NCBI GenBank assembly: GCA_017651465.1
Contig: JAGCCX010000024.1
Span: forward strand, 31,647-95,646
Source: Bacteroidales bacterium
Lineage (GTDB): Bacteria; Bacteroidota; Bacteroidia; Bacteroidales; UBA932
Direction: 5' to 3'
DNA length: 64,000 nt
Shown here: one piece after another, positions 61,881-64,000 of the stretch
Layout: every line of letters begins with the position of its first letter
Position numbering within the stretch: position 1 is the stretch's first letter
Notes under the pieces: generated by a model
The model's database searches: none
What the model saw: the letters and a program-made list of their open reading frames with translations, nothing else
Told to the model about the DNA's origin: nothing
Translations under genes and position numbers: made by a program

Positions 61881-62881
61881 GGCAAATAATGCTCGTAAGA
61901 CTCTCTAATTACTTCCTGAATCTGCTTTCTGTATTCTACCGGGGAAAGCACTTCAACATCTTTCCCATACGACAAGATGAGGGCTTCCAGTTCGTTGTTG
62001 GGAATGACATTGATCTCAACAATCCGGTTATCCACATCTACAACCCGCTGGGATGGATGCAGCGCCTTGGTCATCACATAAGGGAAGCGATGCTTCGAGA
62101 ACTGAAGCTGGATTGAAATCCTCTTCTCGTTGTCAACGCTAACTCCAACCACGTCCTTCCAATACGTCTCAAAGTCAATATCTGAAGGAATGAATTCCTT
62201 ATTAACCTGTTCGATGTCCTCGATACGATCCAGAGCAACATTGTAGATTGTGCCCTTTTCTTCATTAAGTCCAAAGAGGAACCAGCGGTTATTATACTCC
62301 TTGATGTAATACGGGTGGATAATCCAGTCGTAATCAACGTCTGCGAAAGTTTTGTACTGAATCCGTAGGACCGTCTTATTGATAATGGCGTCAAAAATAT
62401 CCTGGAACCAATCGAGACCGGTATACTCCTGGTTCTCGTCGTAGCCAACTACGCTCTTGGAAACTCCTCGAAGATCAAGTTTGTCCTCAAGTTTTACGAC
62501 CAGTTCAGACATCCAGTCGAAGTTCGGCATACCTTTAAAGCGCTGAAGCATCAGGATGGTCTCCTTAAGCTGGGCCAGATCATCTTCTCCGAGACCTTGG
62601 CGGAAAATGGAGAAATCAGGCTCGGAATACCGGTAATAGAAACCGTTTCCATCATCAATGGTTTCAACCTCGACGCCATCTTCAGATGCACGGGTACGCA
62701 TATAATTAATGTCAGAACGGAGAGTACGGGTTCTAATGCCAGTATGGTCATCCCCATAAAGTTCACGCAAGGCTTCATTGCAACGCTCCAGAAGGTCGTT
62801 GAAATAGAATTTACGCCGGAAATTGCTGAAACAATCGTCCAGGACTTTATAACGTATTTGTGCGTGTTTATTGCTGGCCAT
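61874..62881 (-). CDS. WYL-domain transcription regulator
   Basis: This 335-aa regulator has an N-terminal winged helix (HAQIRYKVLDDCFSN to TLRSDINYMR, about 4-60), a central linker helix region, the WYL domain (about 150-230, TVLRIQYKTFADVDYDWIIHPYYIKEYNNRWFLFG) and a C-terminal WCX extension. WYL repressors such as BrxR and CapW control phage-defence operons. I use the ATG at 62881 since the longer reading begins at TTG 62899. Four copies of one operator in this island, including one before this gene, point to it as an autoregulated repressor. Confidence 0.92.
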   Translation of the reverse strand: MASNKHAQIRYKVLDDCFSNFRRKFYFNDLLERCNEALRELYGDDHTGIRTRTLRSDINYMRTRASEDGVEVETIDDGNGFYYRYSEPDFSIFRQGLGEDDLAQLKETILMLQRFKGMPNFDWMSELVVKLEDKLDLRGVSKSVVGYDENQEYTGLDWFQDIFDAIINKTVLRIQYKTFADVDYDWIIHPYYIKEYNNRWFLFGLNEEKGTIYNVALDRIEDIEQVNKEFIPSDIDFETYWKDVVGVSVDNEKRISIQLQFSKHRFPYVMTKALHPSQRVVDVDNRIVEINVIPNNELEALILSYGKDVEVLSPVEYRKQIQEVIRESYEHYLPV

Positions 62882-62934
62882 TAGTGTTATTTGGTTCAAT
62901 CAAGCAAATTTAAGGTTTTTTCTTAAAAGTGCCG

Positions 62935-62970
62935 CAATAATAGCAAATTAGTGTGCACTAGAATTGCACA
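62935..62970 (-). promoter_or_regulatory. WYL-type operator and promoter of the WYL gene (site C)
   Basis: TGTGCACTAGAATTGCACA (62952-62970) lies 9 bases upstream of TATTATTG (62935-62942, one mismatch to the -7 consensus) on the minus strand. The spacing is the same as at sites A, B and D. The location implies autoregulation. Confidence 0.72.
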
Positions 62971-63024
62971 TAGTAAAAATGGAGCTCATTTTCACTATGC
63001 GTCGAGTCCCTTTTTCGATGCCAA

Positions 63025-63759
63025 TTATTTTTCTTTTATTTCACCACACCGGTACTTTGTGACAAGAAAATTAAAAAGGCAGGTGTGGACATTTGTCAGG
63101 AAACTGTTAACAGCTGACAACGTCTGGAAGAGCTTCATCGAATCCATCATCACTTTGCTTTCGATGACTTCTTCCTGACGAGATTCATACAGTTTTTCGG
63201 CATCCATGTGCGTCTCAAGATTGCGTTCATCGCGCCACCAGGATGAAGTCTTTGCAAGTTTCTCCAGATGGAAGGTCAATTCCTGATACTGACGATTAAT
63301 TACCTCCGGGAAATGTCCCATCAGCGGAAGAAGGCGATCCCATTCTGACTTCTTGTACGTTTTGTCGTCGAAACCATACAAACGCTTGAAGCCCTCGTTG
63401 AGAATTACCATCAATTTGCCTCGCATAAAGCGCCGGTCATAGTCGCCGTTGGCCAGAATGAAATACTTGCTGGCTACCATGCTGTCAATCATTGTGATAA
63501 GGACAAATTGCATCACAGAGACAACCGTACGTTCAATCTCGTGAAACTCGCCGTGCTGGTCCTTGATGCTCTCCAATAAATTGCGCGAAAGAGGGAGTCC
63601 TTTAGAGTAATGTGCAATGGTTTCATCAATGATGGCAACAAGCTCCCTGCGTTCATCGTCTGAGAGCGTCTTTCCATTATACTGAGTCTCTTCGAACCAC
63701 TGGGAGTATTTGTAATCACGGACTTTAGAGTACTGGATATTCGCAAGGTCTTCGTTCAT
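63025..63759 (-). CDS. Hypothetical helical 244-aa protein with HEPN-like motif
   Basis: No family is assigned with certainty. The protein is mostly helical, with a hydrophobic centre (VVSVMQFVLITMIDSMVASKY) and a late RDERNLETHMDAEK stretch. R-N-L-E-T-H fits the R-x4-6-H motif of HEPN RNases, whose Arg is often followed by Asn. The motif is short and may be chance. I use the ATG at 63759 because a -7 element TATCTTTG (63781-63788) lies between it and the longer start. It is divergent from the ATPase gene at 63922. Confidence 0.6.
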   Translation of the reverse strand: MNEDLANIQYSKVRDYKYSQWFEETQYNGKTLSDDERRELVAIIDETIAHYSKGLPLSRNLLESIKDQHGEFHEIERTVVSVMQFVLITMIDSMVASKYFILANGDYDRRFMRGKLMVILNEGFKRLYGFDDKTYKKSEWDRLLPLMGHFPEVINRQYQELTFHLEKLAKTSSWWRDERNLETHMDAEKLYESRQEEVIESKVMMDSMKLFQTLSAVNSFLTNVHTCLFNFLVTKYRCGEIKEK

Positions 63760-63780
63760 TGTGCAGAAATCTAGGTTACG

Positions 63781-63788
63781 CAAAGATA
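63781..63788 (-). promoter_or_regulatory. -7 element of the 244-aa gene
   Basis: TATCTTTG on the minus strand lies 21 bases upstream of the ATG at 63759. It decides against the in-frame upstream start at 63819. Confidence 0.5.
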
Positions 63789-63858
63789 GTGAAAAAGACT
63801 CAATCCCAGAAGGAATCAAGCCTGTGGAGAATTAAGCAGACATTTAACAATCACAGCT

Positions 63859-63902
63859 TCCGTAAAAAAATTACGGATATTCAATTTCTTTTATTATCTT
63901 TG
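63859..63902 (+). promoter_or_regulatory. Promoter with inverted repeat before the right-end ATPase
   Basis: The -7 element TATCTTTG is at 63895-63902. Upstream is a perfect inverted repeat, TCCGTAA (63859-63865) and TTACGGA (63871-63877), around five A. It occupies the -33 region. It is unlike the WYL operators, so a different regulator is implied. Confidence 0.5.
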
Positions 63903-63921
63903 CATTGAATACTAGAACTAT

Positions 63922-64000
63922 ATGGTTATGCTTGCAAAGTTTTCCGTAAAAAATTTCCGGGGATTTACCGACAAAATCGAACTGGATTTAACACGGCATA
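63922..64000 (+). CDS. AAA ATPase, 5' end only (continues beyond window)
   Basis: The first 26 residues are visible: MVMLAKFSVKNFRGF, then TDKIELDLTRH. The F-S-V-K-N-F-R-G-F opening is typical of AAA_15/AbiEii/RloA-like defence ATPases. The start could be the ATG at 63922 or at 63928. It continues the defence content beyond this window. The system cannot be named without the rest of the gene and its partner. Confidence 0.7.
   Translation, partial: MVMLAKFSVKNFRGFTDKIELDLTRH

Noticed and set aside
1-64000. CRISPR array or rRNA operon
   Set aside because: No regularly spaced direct repeats and no rRNA-like sequence were seen.

Overview
The window looks like a Bacteroidales chromosome. The evidence is a SusC/SusD pair, lipoproteins with short Cys lipoboxes, promoters of the Bacteroidetes type (TTTG, about 20 nt, TAnnTTTG), a DUF3078 protein, a DUF4922-SpoIID fusion and prokaryotic HU/CCDC81-type domains. 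The first ~41 kb is visibly GC-rich. The last ~20 kb is clearly more AT-rich and carries defence-type genes, which suggests acquired DNA. The genus cannot be fixed from this sequence.

Layout. (1) 1-3249, plus strand: 3' part of proS, a DUF3078 outer-membrane protein, and tilS carrying an in-frame palindromic insert. (2) 3261-13518, minus strand: eight tightly packed genes that read as one operon (HU-like membrane protein, Nudix, DUF4922-SpoIID, AmpG-like permease, NamZ/DUF1343, Ser/Gly-rich secreted protein, MurI, dipeptidyl peptidase III). Peptidoglycan recycling is the common theme. (3) 13558-15377: prolyl-tRNA deacylase, tRNA-Asn with its own promoter and terminator, then two decayed genes. 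(4) 15389-39300: an alginate-type polysaccharide utilisation locus, almost all on the minus strand. It has SusC, SusD, two IPT/TIG surface proteins, two PL6 lyases, a PL17 lyase, KdgF-like cupin, hexuronate-type MFS permease, SDR reductase, two small-ORF/beta-helix modules, two jelly-roll lyases, a divergent esterase and a FadR-type regulator. Together these would bind and cut the polymer at the surface, take up oligomers, finish cutting them in the periplasm, and convert unsaturated uronate to KDG. KDG kinase and aldolase are not in the window. An identical 16-bp palindrome lies at both promoter regions of the locus. (5) 39378-41911: a GH3 gene broken by an internal deletion, and a PhzF-family gene. 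(6) 42006-47012: a DUF3990/HTH toxin-antitoxin-like pair, a VWA protein and a 353-aa protein that share an upstream palindrome, and small unknown genes. (7) 47033-62970: a defence island with DUF2130 nuclease-like protein, a degenerate-HAD/PIF1 helicase fusion, a DnaQ-type exonuclease, type I restriction-modification (HsdM, S, R), an SMC-like ATPase with an unrecognised 361-aa partner, and a WYL regulator. (8) 63025-64000: a 244-aa protein with a HEPN-like motif, and the start of another AAA ATPase.

The most striking signal is in region 7. Four copies of a 19-bp inverted repeat, close to TGTGCA-N7-TGCACA, sit upstream of the DUF2130 gene, hsdM, the SMC-like ATPase and the WYL gene itself. Each lies exactly 9 bp upstream of a recognisable -7 element. 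This predicts one WYL repressor governing the whole island, including a two-gene module that matches no defence system I can name.
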